From the NCBI RefSeq assembly GCF_016545825.1, contig NC_052620.1:8370001-8434000 (forward strand): DNA of 64,000 bases, written 5' to 3'. The position numbers and the translations under genes were made by a program. Every line of letters begins with the position of its first letter. Position 1 is the stretch's first letter. Source of the stretch: Eucalyptus grandis. Its lineage: Eukaryota; Streptophyta; Magnoliopsida; Myrtales; Myrtaceae. The notes under the pieces are model-generated. The model was not told the origin of the DNA and searched no databases. It saw nothing but the letters and a program-made list of their open reading frames with translations. Shown one piece after another: positions 1 through 10,977 of the stretch.

Positions 1-1166
1 GGGGATGACTGTCAGTACATAAGGCAAACATTCGGAACTGGTCGCATTGCAAGCCGTGGGATCTAAGGTTGGAGAGGCCAATTTGGAGCAACTGAACTTT
101 CCCCTTCCTTGAATTAGTAGCGACTACAATTCAAGAAACAAAAGAGAATGAAAAAAAAGTAAGAGCAATGAGCGAAGATCGCGTTTTAAGTTTTGGAACT
201 GGGAATCAAATTAACTTAAATCACCTGAGGCTCCCCAACCCAACCGAAGGGAATGGAGGATAAGCCAGCAGCTTGCTCATAAGTGCTCTTGTGGTACCAG
301 TCATTGAGGATGATGCTCTTGTCGTAGTCGTAAGCGAACGGCTCAGCCATGCCGTCCGGCAGCGAAACCCGGATTGATCCGTACAGTCCGGCCACTCTTT
401 GCATCCCATAATGCGCGTGATACAAGTACGTTCCGGGATGTATAAGGAGGAAAGTACAATGTCATCCAGAGCTGCCTTGCAAGATGAGAATTTAATCGTC
501 TCTCTCGGATCTATATACGAACAAGTACCGTTTGGTAAATTTGAGTGACGAAAGTATTTGGTTGCACTCGGTACACATAAGACCAGTTTTTCATAAATGA
601 TCAAATGAGGTGTGGTTCACATAAATCTCACATGATCTTTCGATTAACAAGAGTGCACATGAACATAGTGAAGGATAATCATTTTACTATATACATGGAC
701 TCACCCGGTCAACGACAAAACGGTAGGTAAAAGTGTCTCCAGGCAAAATGGGGCATTGAGTCACGCCCTCGGTTCCATCACTCCATGGACTTCCGATCTG
801 CAATTTAATCCAACCCAAAAATCATCATCTCATAAGCTTCTTATTATGATCTTCATCAAACACTCGACAAAGACCTTTATGAGATAGTTTCGATGTGTTC
901 ACTATATATACCTGTCGGATTCCATGCCAATGGATCGCCAAATTCTCCGTCACCAAGCCATTGGTAACTTCCACGACGACGACGTCGCCTTGTTGAGCAA
1001 GGATGGATGGGCCTGGGGACCTTCCGTTGATGGTGATGACCAGCTTCTTGTAGCAGTCTGGCGACTTGAACTCGTACTTCACGTCCCATTTGTAGCGACG
1101 AATTCTAGCCTCTGCCAATGCCATCGTCGCCAAAACACATAGAAACAATGCGATCAATCGACTCAT
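1..1166 (-). CDS. L-ascorbate oxidase-like multicopper oxidase, copy A (partial; exon 3 acceptor lost)
   Basis: Family role: apoplastic blue copper oxidase that oxidises ascorbate and reduces oxygen to water. Exons read on the minus strand: exon 1 912-1166 (85 codons from ATG, signal peptide of about 20 residues rich in L, A and V, then YKWDVKYEF and the copper motif HWHG), exon 2 705-797 (31 codons, [18 protein letters not shown]), exon 3 225-437 (71 codons, YHAHYGMQR), exon 4 1-123 (starts SLLIQG, continues outside the window). Introns 1 and 3 have GT and AG ends. Intron 2 has GT, but the base before exon 3 gives AT (at 438-439) where copies B and C have AG. All visible reading frames are open. 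Either a cryptic acceptor is used, exon 3 is skipped, or the copy is recently dead. Family identity is sure; functionality is doubtful. The C-terminal half with the remaining copper ligands is not in the window. Confidence 0.85.
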
Positions 1167-1466
1167 CTTTCGTGCTCAGGAGAACCGAATTGCACACAGC
1201 GTACTAATTTTTTTTCGAACGGATGGGGTTTGTGCAGCGACCGTCGACCACAACAATGAGGATGAAAGAAGAAGAAGTTGGTATGAGAATATGCCACGGT
1301 TTTAGGCACTTTGTCGATAAGAAAGAGGATCCTCTTTGTTGGTATTAATAATGTCTAAGGAGACACAAGTTGATTATATTATATGCAATGTTACTTTTGA
1401 ACGTATTCGTCAACGCGTTTTGCTAGGGAGTCTGACCAGGGCCATGTATGCATAATTTGTAATACA

Positions 1467-1468
<2 letters not shown>
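1167..1468 (-). promoter_or_regulatory. upstream region of copy A, homologous to that of copy B
   Basis: The 300 bases before the copy A start align by eye with the bases before copy B (46823-47070): both carry the GTCGACCACAACAATG stretch, a purine-rich GAAAGAAG stretch, a block around 1280-1310 and a TAATGTCTAAGGAGA-like block. In copy B the block at 46957-46972 is a perfect palindrome with a TATA-like core (GGTATAAAAATATACC). The matching bases in copy A (1280-1295) read GGTATGAGAATATGCC, so the TATA-like core is interrupted. No transcription start can be proved from sequence alone. Confidence 0.45.

Positions 1469-1518
<50 letters not shown>
1469..1518. repeat. (AT)n microsatellite
   Basis: About 50 bases of pure AT dinucleotide repeat upstream of copy A. 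The copy B upstream region has only a short AT-rich stretch at the corresponding place (about 47345-47360). Confidence 0.95.
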
Positions 1519-1520
<2 letters not shown>

Positions 1521-1650
1521 ATCAATTAAAATGCTTGGTAACTTCGATAGCCTTGAAAAATCAGATTTTTTTTTTTAAAGGCCAAATTGGCCATGGTCAA
1601 ACTGTAGAAGGTACGTCCTGTCCTAGTTGCACCCCAAAATCTAGTAGAGT

Positions 1651-1855
1651 GGGAACTATTCAATGGACCCCAAATTTAAAAAGGCTTGGGGCACCATCAC
1701 TTACAAAACGATTAAAATAAGAAAGATATTTTTGGGTCCTTGAGACAAAATTTGGAACTATTCATTGGACACAAAATTTAAAAAGGCCTGGGGACACCGT
1801 TACTTACAAAACGATAAAAATAAGAAAGATATTTTTAAGTCATTGGGACAAATTT
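1651..1855. repeat. imperfect tandem duplication, two units of about 102 bp
   Basis: Unit 1 (1651-1752) and unit 2 (1753-1855) share GGAACTATTCAWTGGAC, AAATTTAAAAAGGC, CTTACAAAACGAT and AAAATAAGAAAGATATTTTT in the same order at a 102-103 base offset. A single related unit is found upstream of copy B near 48210-48300, so the duplication seems specific to copy A. Confidence 0.8.
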
Positions 1856-1889
1856 GATAAGATGGAAAAAAGAAGAAATCATTCACTCA

Positions 1890-2200
1890 GTCCTAAATCT
1901 ATTTTACGAATATCAATTCAATCACAAAACTTTTTTGTTTTGTCAATGTAATACTAAATCTTTAAACTAAATTCCAATATATTACTTCTGCCGATTTTCA
2001 CTAGAAATTGTTGATGTAATAATGTGCCATGTAAGATGGCTATTGAAGACTAGATTGCCACGTCATCAAGTTTCAGTGAAAATTTACGAGGAGGACTATA
2101 TTGAAATTTCGTGTAAAGGTTTAGAGTTAAATTGACAAAATTGAAAAGTTTATGACTAAATTACCATTCGTACAATAGGGTTCAAATTGATTAGGTAGTT
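1890..2200. mobile_element. MITE-like element with long imperfect terminal inverted repeats
   Basis: The left arm (about 1900-1975, with TTACGAATAT, CAAAACTTTTT, TTTTGTCAATGTAA) pairs with the reverse complement of the right arm (about 2105-2182, with GTACGAATGG, ATAAACTTTTC, TTTTGTCAATTTAA). The middle carries GTTGATGTAATAATGTGCCATG, similar to the middle of the MULE-type MITE at 47667-48199. There is no coding capacity and I could not fix the target duplication. Confidence 0.6.
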
Positions 2201-2519
2201 GGTTCATGTAAAAGTAACATTGTCATACAAACAAAATTTTTATTTGCTACACAGTTTTTATTAAAGACCGTGTATCTTGTCATACAAACACAATTTTCAT
2301 TTGCCTAGCCCCCAATAAAATATATAGGTGCATCGACTAGTCTTCTTTTTTTTTTTTTTTTTTTTCACCAATTCTTATGCCAAAAAAAAAAAAGTCAAGT
2401 CAACTCTGCTAGAATTATGCTGAAATTGCGTCACAAATCATGTGAAAATGTAATGCAAAATTAAAAATAAATTTAAGTCCATCTCAACTGTTACTCATGT
2501 AAATATAAGGATAACGATA

Positions 2520-2668
2520 GATCCCCAACTTTTCTTTTATGTCATGAAAAAACCCAAACGTTTATGTGTGATATGTATTCTTTATTTTAGTTCTATCAGG
2601 GTATTTTTTCATACTAATATAAGTTTATGGTTTTTTATGACACAAAAAAAGTTTAGGATATTTACATC
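2520..2668. repeat. short inverted repeat (hairpin or tiny MITE)
   Basis: An arm near 2528-2556 (CTTTTATGTCATGAAAAAACCC) is roughly the reverse complement of an arm near 2629-2655 (GGTTTTTTATGACACAAAAAAAG), with about 75 AT-rich bases between. Non-coding. Confidence 0.45.
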
Positions 2669-5089
2669 ATGATGAGTAAATTTAAGGTTTTAATGATAAA
2701 AAAAAGGTTTGGTAGGATTAGAAAAGTCTCGCAAAATATTTGGCACAGTTGGACCATTTTAACTCATTCTTGCATGATCCGTGAGATTAGTAGCCGATCT
2801 TGTGATCTTAAAATTCGTCCACGTAACTAAAATAGATTCCTCTTTGAAAAAAGAAAATCAAGAAATTATTTTTTAAGGAGGATCCAATGGCTCAGGACAA
2901 ATGTAAAGAAATAGAGGCCATCAATCTTATCAAAGTAAGAAATTTTTACCAGATATCACAAAAGGAAAATCCAACAGAGACCATGAAACTGTTAAAGTAA
3001 GAATCTTCCAAGAAAGAAATAGCGGCGTGTGAAATACCATGGAGTATCACGCACGGAATCTTTCTCATTGACTGGCGCCTATTGAACTTGACATATTTTA
3101 AGCGAAAGTCTTGGATTGATTGAATGGATCCACCTGCAATTTTAATTAGGATTTTGGACATGGCAATCCGAATTGGAGTTTAAATTTGGCCAATGAGAAA
3201 TGGAGGTCAATGGATAACGGCTAGATTCAGTGGCTTGAAAAGGGGACTGCACATCATGATCTTGAAAGACCCGTGATTCGGGGGCGTGCTCGAAGCCAAA
3301 AGGAGGAATCGGTGAAATTTCTTCCACAATTAAGAATTCATATTTTGAAAGTACGGCCTTCAAGGGGGCAAAATATATGATTTTTTTCGGCAGGATAGTG
3401 GGTGAGGAATGGAAAGAAAAGAAAAGAAATTATGAAGAGATGAAATGAAGTAAAGAATCATGATATTTGCAGAAGTTAGTGCTCCTGAAATTAGCAAACC
3501 GTGAAACCGCAAGGATAGTGAGCAAATTCAGGGAAGGAATCAGTAGGATTTATCCGGCAATATGGACAGAATTGACGCTCGCTCGGCCGAATGAAATTCA
3601 GGTATATACGTACTAATTTGTGAGAATAAGAAAGTTGGAAAGAAATCAATTGGAGAAGAAGTGAAAGACCGGCCATCTTTGTATTATGGGGTCGCAATCT
3701 CCACAAGAAGGAAAGAGACTAATCAATCCAGCATTTTTGGCCATGCCAAGTGGAGCGATTAGACTAAGCGTTGCAGTAATGAGAACGAAATAAAGAGACG
3801 ACCGAGAATTCATCACTATATTCTACCGAATGAAATCCGAAAGGAAATAAGTATACACAAGGAAGGCGTGAATTTTGGCCATTCATTCTTGCTGGAGTCT
3901 CGGAAATCAAGGGGCAGAGTTTCTGACCATATGTAGAGACGTATACAATCGGTATAAAAGGCGGTGAGTATCTCACGAGGAGGGGAAAAGTCTCGGAGAA
4001 GGGGAAGATAGAGAGAGGTGTCTTTGTTATCATCATCGTGGCTATCTTCTGTGAGTCTATATTGCAGGAGCGAAGCAATCAAAAAATACCTTCATCTTGC
4101 TGAAGGTCACGTTCACCGCTAGAGAGACCCGTCCTCTTGACGTCCGCGTTCATCTTGATTCGCGGACGTTGGCGACGAAATCACATTCACGCTTCATAGT
4201 GACGCATGATATGCCTCGAGTTGACTACTACTTCTTCCTAGCGCTAGCCGTTTGACCATTCAACGAACGAAAAATTATTAGGATAGGGTATTCGCTTTCT
4301 CCTTAATCTGCATTGGTTTGAAACTCATCAGATTTTCCTATGGTACACAACCTATGTGCTCCGTTTTCTATACGACCCATTTTCATCACCCATCCGTTGG
4401 AAATTTTCTCGTCTTTTGTATTTCTCACTTTCTTGGCACTTCTTTTACGTAATTATAGAGTAATTAATAGTATATACTTCAAATATTGAAAATACCCGAC
4501 ACTATAGTATGATCGCGCCATTAAATTATAAAACTAAAGTTTCTGCTCGTCTCTCTTCTCCCAGAAAGACATATATTAAGATGTCCAAATGCAATTTAGA
4601 TGACTAGGCACAGCAGATTGTTGACCAGTTCTTTCTATGTTCAACTTATATCGTTGATTGTTTCTAGAAAGCTTAAATCCTACCCATTAATGATTACAAA
4701 ACTTGTTTTTCTCTTGAAGTGCAGAAGTATTTCATATTGCTTTACAATAATGTTTATATGCTCTTTATCTACATGAGCTTTCTATTTTGGATTGGCCTTT
4801 TTAATAATAGTGTTTAGACATCTCAAAGAACACAATTAACATCATTGGATCACGAGCTCACCGCCAGTATGAGAGAGAATTAATAGAACTAGTTCATTGG
4901 TTAGCAACTAATTAAAGCTCGTTGATTAATAAAATTTGCCATTCTTTCACGTGCACGTTGTACGTGGTCTGCTGAAGACTTTCTCTCCATCGCGTGCTCA
5001 TGCATCCCACCTTTAAATGGTAAACCACGCAACTGCACATGCGTGAAGACCATGTCCAAAGCCAGGTCAAGACAACATTGTGAAAGTCA
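2669..5089. other. intergenic, no gene recognised
   Basis: AT-rich sequence with several short open frames on both strands (for example 3142-3363, 3491-3706 and 3764-4082), none resembling a known protein, lying in a quieter stretch between copy A and the LINE. I see no repeat boundary, terminal repeat or RNA gene here. Confidence 0.5.
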
Positions 5090-5190
5090 TCTCCAATGAC
5101 TTCAATAAAAAAGGATCACGACTAAATAAAGGACCAAATCAGCAAGGAGTCAACTCTTCCTTTCCATTCTCTTGTCGATGTATGTGAACT
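5090..5190. repeat. left part of duplicated 3' flank segment, copy 1
   Basis: Shares GGACCAAATCAGCAAGGAG, CAACTCT, GTCGATG and TATGTGAA with 10047-10134 in the same order. The match breaks at about 5190, where the LINE begins, and resumes at about 9428. Confidence 0.65.
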
Positions 5191-5247
5191 TCTTTTTTTG
5201 GGTCTAAAAACGGATAATATATTAATATCGCAAATTAGAAGAGACAT

Positions 5248-5724
5248 TTAGCATAATGTTGAAATACAGAAGATCTCGTAGAAAAGGAGGAGGGTTATAA
5301 ACCCAGTTAGAAGGGAGTAAGAAGGGAGTAAAGAGGCCCCATGGGCCTTCGCGGCCCGGTCCGCAACTAGATTCGCTTCCCTTTTGCAATGAACGATCTG
5401 TAGATTAGGGCACCAATAGAGAAGCGCCGTGGTTTCTTCAACTAAGGACTTGATCTCCCAAGGCACTAGATTAGGGTTTCGAATGGCATCCACAAGAGGT
5501 AAGCAATCGGATTCCATAACCATTTGATATGTGGCTTTTCCTTTCTGCAGTAAGAATTGAAGCGTTAGATTAAGAGCCATTGCCTCGGCTTGCAGGGCCG
5601 AAGAGGTAGTGGCAGATTGTGCAAAACCATCGATCACGATGCCGGAGGAATCTCGACACACGTAGGCCACCGAAGCTTTGCTACAATTGTACTGGTAAGT
5701 TGCATCTATATTGATTTTTATCAC
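5248..5724 (-). pseudogene. LINE RNase H-like domain
   Basis: A 158-codon frame with INIDATY, VAYVCRDSSG, ALQAEAMALNLTLQF, MESDCLPLVDAI and CKREANLVADRAAKAHG, the D-E-D-(H/D) layout of the RNase H domain (RVT_3) at the 3' end of plant LINEs. The frame is intact but the rest of the element is dead. It could be confused with a stand-alone host RNase H-like gene; its position just before the element's 3' end argues against that. Confidence 0.75.
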
Positions 5725-6073
5725 TCCTCAATCCGGTGGACGCCATCGTTGATCTGTTTCTGCTTGTTGCAAGCTTCGTCTCGGTTTCACCCCATAATAG
5801 CATCTATTGGACTTGGCGTTTGCTAAAGCCGTATGCATGACTTGTTCCAGGTTTGGTTGCTGTTGGCGAAAGATGAAGTTGTTGCGGGCTTTCCAGATTT
5901 GCCAAATGATGGATGCAGTTGTCTTCAAATCTGGTAAGCCGTCTCTGTTTTCAATTAAGTCGACCAACCATGATTCTATCCGATGAACTCCACGGAAATG
6001 TTGCTTTATGTTGATTGCTGGGTTGAACTAGATATTTTGAGTCCATGGGCTAAGAAAAGATGTTCTGGTGTTT

Positions 6074-6379
6074 TTAGGATCTGATCATTGCACATACAGC
6101 AATTTGGATATGATAATATGTGTCGATGGTATAGATTTTCTCTAGTTGCCAAAGGAAATATCGAAGTTTAGGCATAAAATTCATTTTCCAGATAGCATTC
6201 CATAGTTTGCAAGGCACCTGAAAGGAGGAAGATGCATGATTATGACTATTCCTGATTTGTTGTGTTCTTATGTTGTTGTAGGAGCTTTTTACAGTAAATG
6301 TACCATTATGCTTTCCTCTCCAAATGAGCCTATTCTCAGTGTACTGTGGTCGAATTGGGATAGATATGATCTCTTTCAC
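6074..6379 (-). pseudogene. LINE zf-RVT region fragment
   Basis: Contains WRGKHNGTFTVKSSY and KLWNAIWKMNFMPKLRYFLW, typical of the zinc-binding region after reverse transcriptase in plant LINEs. A further fragment, 5728-5967 (WQIWKARNNFIFR), links it to the RNase H domain. It is in a different frame from its neighbours. Confidence 0.7.
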
Positions 6380-7047
6380 TGTTTGATTATTGAAGCTCTG
6401 CCGTAGGAGGGTAGTATTCCAAGATTATTGTTTGGAATTATAAAATGTTACTTTTTTAGGTTCTCCTCTAGGTGCAGGTCCACCAATAACATCCTTGGCC
6501 AGCCATCTATCCTCTCGAATTTTAATATGTGTCCCATCACCTACAGACCATTGCATATTTTATGCTATAGATTCTGGCTTATCAGTATGCTCTACCATCC
6601 CCACGAGGATCTTGTTCCTTTGGTTGCATGCCAGAAATCTTGAGAGTGAAAGTACAATCCTTTTAATAATCTGCTATAAAGTGAGGAAGGTTGCTGAGAT
6701 AGCCGCCATGCTCGCTTACCTAGTAAAGCTTTGTTAAAAGCAATAAGGTCACGAAAACCCAATCCGCCATCATCTTTCCTACTTTTAAGAGCATCCCAAT
6801 TCTTCCAGTGTATACCAGACTTGTTGTTGCTTGTTTTCCACCAGAATCTTGCGATATTCTATTCTATTGTTTTGCAAACTAACATATGGATTTTAAAAAT
6901 AGACATTGCGTATTGTGAAATTGCTTGAACGACTGTTTTGATCAAAACTTCCTTACCCCCTTTTGAAATAAGCTTCTCTTTCCACCCTTCCAGCTTGGAA
7001 TGTACTCGACCCAAGATCCACGCAAACATCTCATTTTTAGATTTCCC

Positions 7048-8185
7048 CTAGTTTGAAGGTATTCCAAGATACTTGCCAGTTTTGTCTAACACTAGGACTC
7101 TAAGTTCTCTGGCCAGATTCTCTTGCAAGCCGATAGGATAGTCCTTACTAAAAAACATGCCAGATTTGTTTCGATTTACTGCTTGTCCTGTAGCTAAACA
7201 ATATTCGTTCAGAACATTAGCTAAATTCCGACATTCTAGGAGTTTCCCTTTTAGGAAGAAAATGGCATCATTTGTGAAAAATAAATGAGATAGGGTAGGA
7301 CACCATCGATTTAATTTGATACCTTTAAGATTTCCGATGTCCACTGCAATGTTGATAAGAATAGATAAGGCATTGGCCATCAATATAAACAGGTACGGAG
7401 ATAGTGGGTCGCCTTGCCTTAGACCCTTAGTTGGATGAAAATAGGGTAGAGGTATTCCGTTAAATTCAACCCTCAAAGAGACCATTGTAATACATTGTAA
7501 TACCTAGTGCACCCATTGAGTGTGAAATCCAAGCTGTAGGAGGTAATCTCTGAGAAAATCCTATTCCACCATATCATAAGCCTTTTGCATATTTAACTTA
7601 AGCACCGCTTGAAACTGTTTTATCCTTTTCCTTGTCCTGATTCGGAAGCACCTCTTGAACCACTATGATGTTGTCTTGAATTTGCCTCCCACTGACAAAA
7701 GAACTTTGTTCTGGCGCTATCAGCTATGTTAGCCAGGGCTTGAGACGATTAGCTAGGACCTTGGAAATAATTTTGTAGATAAAATTGCAAAGGCTGATTG
7801 GTTGGAATTGATCAAGCCTTTCTAGGTGGGAAATTTTAGGAATCAGAGAAATATAAGTCCGATTATATTCAGGTTGCATCACCCTGGTTTGAAAAAGTTG
7901 TTGCACAGCCATGATAATATCATCTTGTAATATATCCCAATGGGATTGATAGAATTGGCCATTCAAACCATTAGGCCCTGGGGCTTTAGCTTCTCCTAAC
8001 TGAAAAACTACAATTTGAACTTCCTCTCTAGTGACTTCTGCTACTAGATTTTCATTCATCTCCACCGTCACCACTAGATTGCATTTGGCAAGGGTTGGCC
8101 CGTAGTCTCTATACCTGCAGAAGTGTATAAATGTTTGAAAAAATGCGAGGTCAGTTCCTTGAGGTGGTTCGGATCGCGTACCCAT
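7048..8185 (-). pseudogene. LINE reverse transcriptase (broken)
   Basis: The N-terminal piece 7724-8185 shows KAPGPNGLNGQFYQ, YISLIPK and QFQPISLCNFIYKIISK. The C-terminal piece 7048-7485 shows GLRQGDPLSPYLFI and NRNKSGMFFS. The catalytic FADD box has become FTND, losing one of the two metal-binding Asp residues, and 7486-7723 is out of frame. Non-functional. Confidence 0.85.
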
Positions 8186-8328
8186 CTATGTTGATCATCC
8201 TACAGCATGATTATCTTGTTGCGTTGTCTTCGTTGAATTGCAGTGGCATGAAAAAACTTTGTGTTCCTATCCCCCCATTTAAGCCAGTTTACTCTTGATC
8301 GCATTGCCCAAAATTGTTCCTCCTGCTG

Positions 8329-9410
8329 TCATAACTTATGGATTTGCTCTTTCAGGTTAGTTATCCTAGCCTTGTCAAAATGACCATGAGGCTGATTTGT
8401 TAGATTTTGGAGCTGATACTGAAGGGAATTTATTTGGTGTCTGGCGTTGGTGTATTTGGAACGGCTCCAATTTGAGAGAGCAGTAAATACATCACTTAAC
8501 TTTTGGGGTAAAGTCGCTGCTTCAAACTGGTGAGAAGCCCAGGAATCAACAATTATGGAGCGGCACTCCTTGTCCTGTAACCAGTAAGCTTCAAAGTAAA
8601 AAGTTCTTCGATATTTAATTCGAGAAGCTTCAGTTGATAATAGAAGTGGGCTGTCATCTGATCCAAGAGCTGGTAAAGCGAATACTTTAGCGTGAGGGAA
8701 GGTTAGTCTCCATTCCTTAGTGCATAGCATTATGTCCAAATGTTCTTTCACAATGTCTTCTCCATCTTGGTTGTTAATCCATGTGAATGCACATCCTTTG
8801 TTGCCCAGATCCATCAAGGAGCAATAGTTAAGGAGTTCATGGAAAGAAAACATTTTGTGAGGTTTGGCAATACGCTTTCCGTCTTTCTCCCAATGGTACA
8901 TAATTTCATTAAAATCACCTACGCACAGCCAAGGTAGGTTATTACAAATACTGATCTGTCTTACTTCCGCCCATAACCTTTGTTTGAGATGATAAACTGC
9001 TGGAGCATGTAAACAGGTGAGGTACATAGCTAAACCAAATTCCAAGTCCGTGCATATCAAGTCTAGAAAGCTAAAGAGTGTTGGGCCACCTTCAAGGACG
9101 CTCGGTCATTCCAAAAAACTGCTAAACCACCTGCCAAGCCTACTATATTTTCTATAAAGCTGTCTGAGTATATGAGTTTCCTTTGAAGGTAAATAAGCTT
9201 CCTTTCTTGGTTTTTCGTCTCCATCAAAAACAAAACATCAGGCTTTTCTTGGGTCACTAGAACCCTAAGAGCTTGAACTGTCAGGGGATTGCCCAAACCC
9301 TGACAGCCCCTGACAGCCCCTGACAGTTCCAACTTACTAACCTCATTGTTCACTTGGTGTCTTTTTAGGGCCAGCCACCAAGGACCAACATGTAGGATTA
9401 GTTGCCACAA
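8329..9410 (-). pseudogene. LINE endonuclease domain (broken)
   Basis: Two pieces: 9063-9410 with CQGLGNPLTVQALR and DVLFLMETKN, then 8329-9060 with WLCVGDFNEI, CAFTWINNQDG and GSDDSPLL. These are hallmark blocks of the plant LINE endonuclease. The usual catalytic His in the GSDHSP block is Asp here, and there is a stop or frame break between the pieces near 9060, so the enzyme should be inactive. It lies at the 5' end of the element, directly before the reverse transcriptase. Confidence 0.8.
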
Positions 9411-9427
9411 GGATGGGAGTATCTTGT

Positions 9428-9690
9428 AAAACCTTATTAATCCAGAAGCCCAGGAAATGCTAAAAGACTATTGCATGGTTATAAGCAGGAGGGATGACCA
9501 TTAATCCATTATAGCAGTAACCAAAAGAAGTAAAGAGAAAATAATAATAAAATAAAAAATTTACTCAGAGAAAGCTTAATGACTAGCCTCGGTAAGAATA
9601 AAGTGCATGCATTTTCTAATTAATAAAAAAATTAAACAATTTCCTGAACCACTGAGTGTAAATCCAGTTTTGCAGCCAAGGGGAGGTTTA
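9428..9690. repeat. right part of duplicated 3' flank segment, copy 1
   Basis: Matches 10208-10430 by eye: shared TTATAAGC, GACTAGCCTC, AGAATAAAGTGCAT, AATTAATCAATTT-like and GAGTGTAAATCCA blocks in the same order. Together with 5090-5190 it forms one copy of a segment, split by the LINE. Confidence 0.7.
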
Positions 9691-10029
9691 TTTATGCATT
9701 TATATTTTGCTTTAATCTTGTCAAACCTAAGTTGACATTAAACAGTTTGGGCACTCTATTTGCTTGAGTCTACGTTCTCATTGCTGGCGTTCACGTTACG
9801 AAATTTCACACCTACATCACGCGCATACTGGATATTCAACAAATTTTTTTATATGGAAATAAATGGAATTACGATGGAAATGGCGAGTAATAAAAGGTGG
9901 ACACACCCGACATTGATGCAGTTAATTGAAGCCTTAGAAGTTTTCTAATTCAACTTATTTGAATCTCACAAACTGCATAAAAACTATTATGGGTAGGGCC
10001 TAAATACATAGGCTGAAGGCCTAGACTTA
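9691..10029. other. short intergenic stretch, nothing recognised
   Basis: Lies between the two copies of the duplicated 3' flank. AT-rich, with no recognisable coding or repeat structure. Confidence 0.4.
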
Positions 10030-10528
10030 ATAGTGTCAGTCGTATTACGACTAAGGCAAGGACCAAATCAGGAAGGAGGCAACTCTCCTTCTTATTTTCT
10101 GACCGATGCTTCAATATCACATGTATGTGAATTTAATCCCACTACTTCTCATAGTTCGATCAGCTTAATTTAGAGTTAAGAGCGAATTAGCAAAAATGCT
10201 TAAAACCTTCTTCATTTATAAGTCTGAAATATGCAAAAAGATTGCTACATGATTATAAGCGGGAACGAGAACCAGTGCCCCTATAATAGTAGTAACAAAA
10301 AAAAAAATTAAGAGAAATTTATTCAAAGAAAGCGGAGTGACTAGCCTCAGTAGAATAAAGTGCATATATTGTTGTCGACAAAAAATTAATCAATTTACTG
10401 AATGTCAGAGTGTAAATCCAATCTTTCATGTCGAGTAAAGTCAAGTTAGCTAGTATCTGTGTCTCAACTTGTTTGTGTTCTATCGATTTCTCGCAGATAA
10501 ACGGAGGATCATCTTATGAATGATCTTG
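10030..10528 (-). repeat. 3' flank of copy B, second copy of the duplicated segment
   Basis: 10047-10430 is the partner of 5090-5190 plus 9428-9690. The last part (about 10420-10500: AATCTTTC, GAGTAAAGTC, GCTAGTATC, CCTATCGATTT-like) also matches the 3' flank of copy C (about 60830-60910), marking it as the original downstream flank of an ascorbate oxidase gene. Confidence 0.65.
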
Positions 10529-10977
10529 TTATGGTCTCTTAAAGCCTTTTGTCTCCCCACATCCCATGATCTCTAAAGGCAACTTGCCCACCTTCTCGAC
10601 CCCTTCTTCAAACACCACGCCCATGCCCATATAGAGCTGAGACTCTATATGGCAATGGAACAACCAAACGCCTGGATTATCCGCGACAAATCTGAGGGTG
10701 TTCTTCATGATTGGGTTCGCCAAATTGTACTTCTTCGGATCATTACTGATGTCGAATTTCCCCATCCCGTAACCAAGGACCCAGAAATCGTGGCCGTGGA
10801 GGTGCCATGGGTGTGTCGCGCTGTTGTTTGCGGTCATAGTGTTTGCATTTTGCAATATGATTTCCACTTTAGTGTTGAACTTTAGTCTATAGATCGCGTC
10901 GCTAGAGGTGGCATTGGTGTTGTTTGCGACGCGGTAGATGTCTTAGCCTGTAAAGTCGTGCAGTCGATCGGGCAAGG
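10529..10977 (-). pseudogene. copy B exon 5, 3' part
   Basis: Encodes the C-terminal copper domain: [16 protein letters not shown] and FHCHIESQLYMGMG are readable and the frame ends at the same family-typical GCGETK...P tail as copy C. Compared with copy C it lacks ten codons covering [10 protein letters not shown], has a stop in place of a sense codon near 10938, and has Gln for the third His of the HCHIExH motif. It ends at the 5-base flank CAAGG of the inserted LTR. Confidence 0.9.

Larger units (their letters stand above)
5191..9427 (-). mobile_element. decayed L1-type LINE (non-LTR retrotransposon)
   Basis: Reading the minus strand, the order is apurinic-type endonuclease (about 9410-8500), reverse transcriptase (8185-7048), zinc-knuckle zf-RVT region (about 6380-6074) and RNase H (5724-5248), the usual order in plant L1 elements with an RNase H tail. 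The 3' end lies at a short T run (A run on minus) near 5191-5197. The frame is broken between every domain. The boundaries come from where homology between the flanking sequence and 10047-10430 stops and restarts. The 5' end is probably incomplete, and I could not see a convincing target duplication. Confidence 0.85.

Noticed and set aside
3142..4082. Four minus-strand frames of 71-104 codons upstream of copy A
   Set aside because: No known protein motif, no consistent splice sites, and no counterpart near copies B or C.
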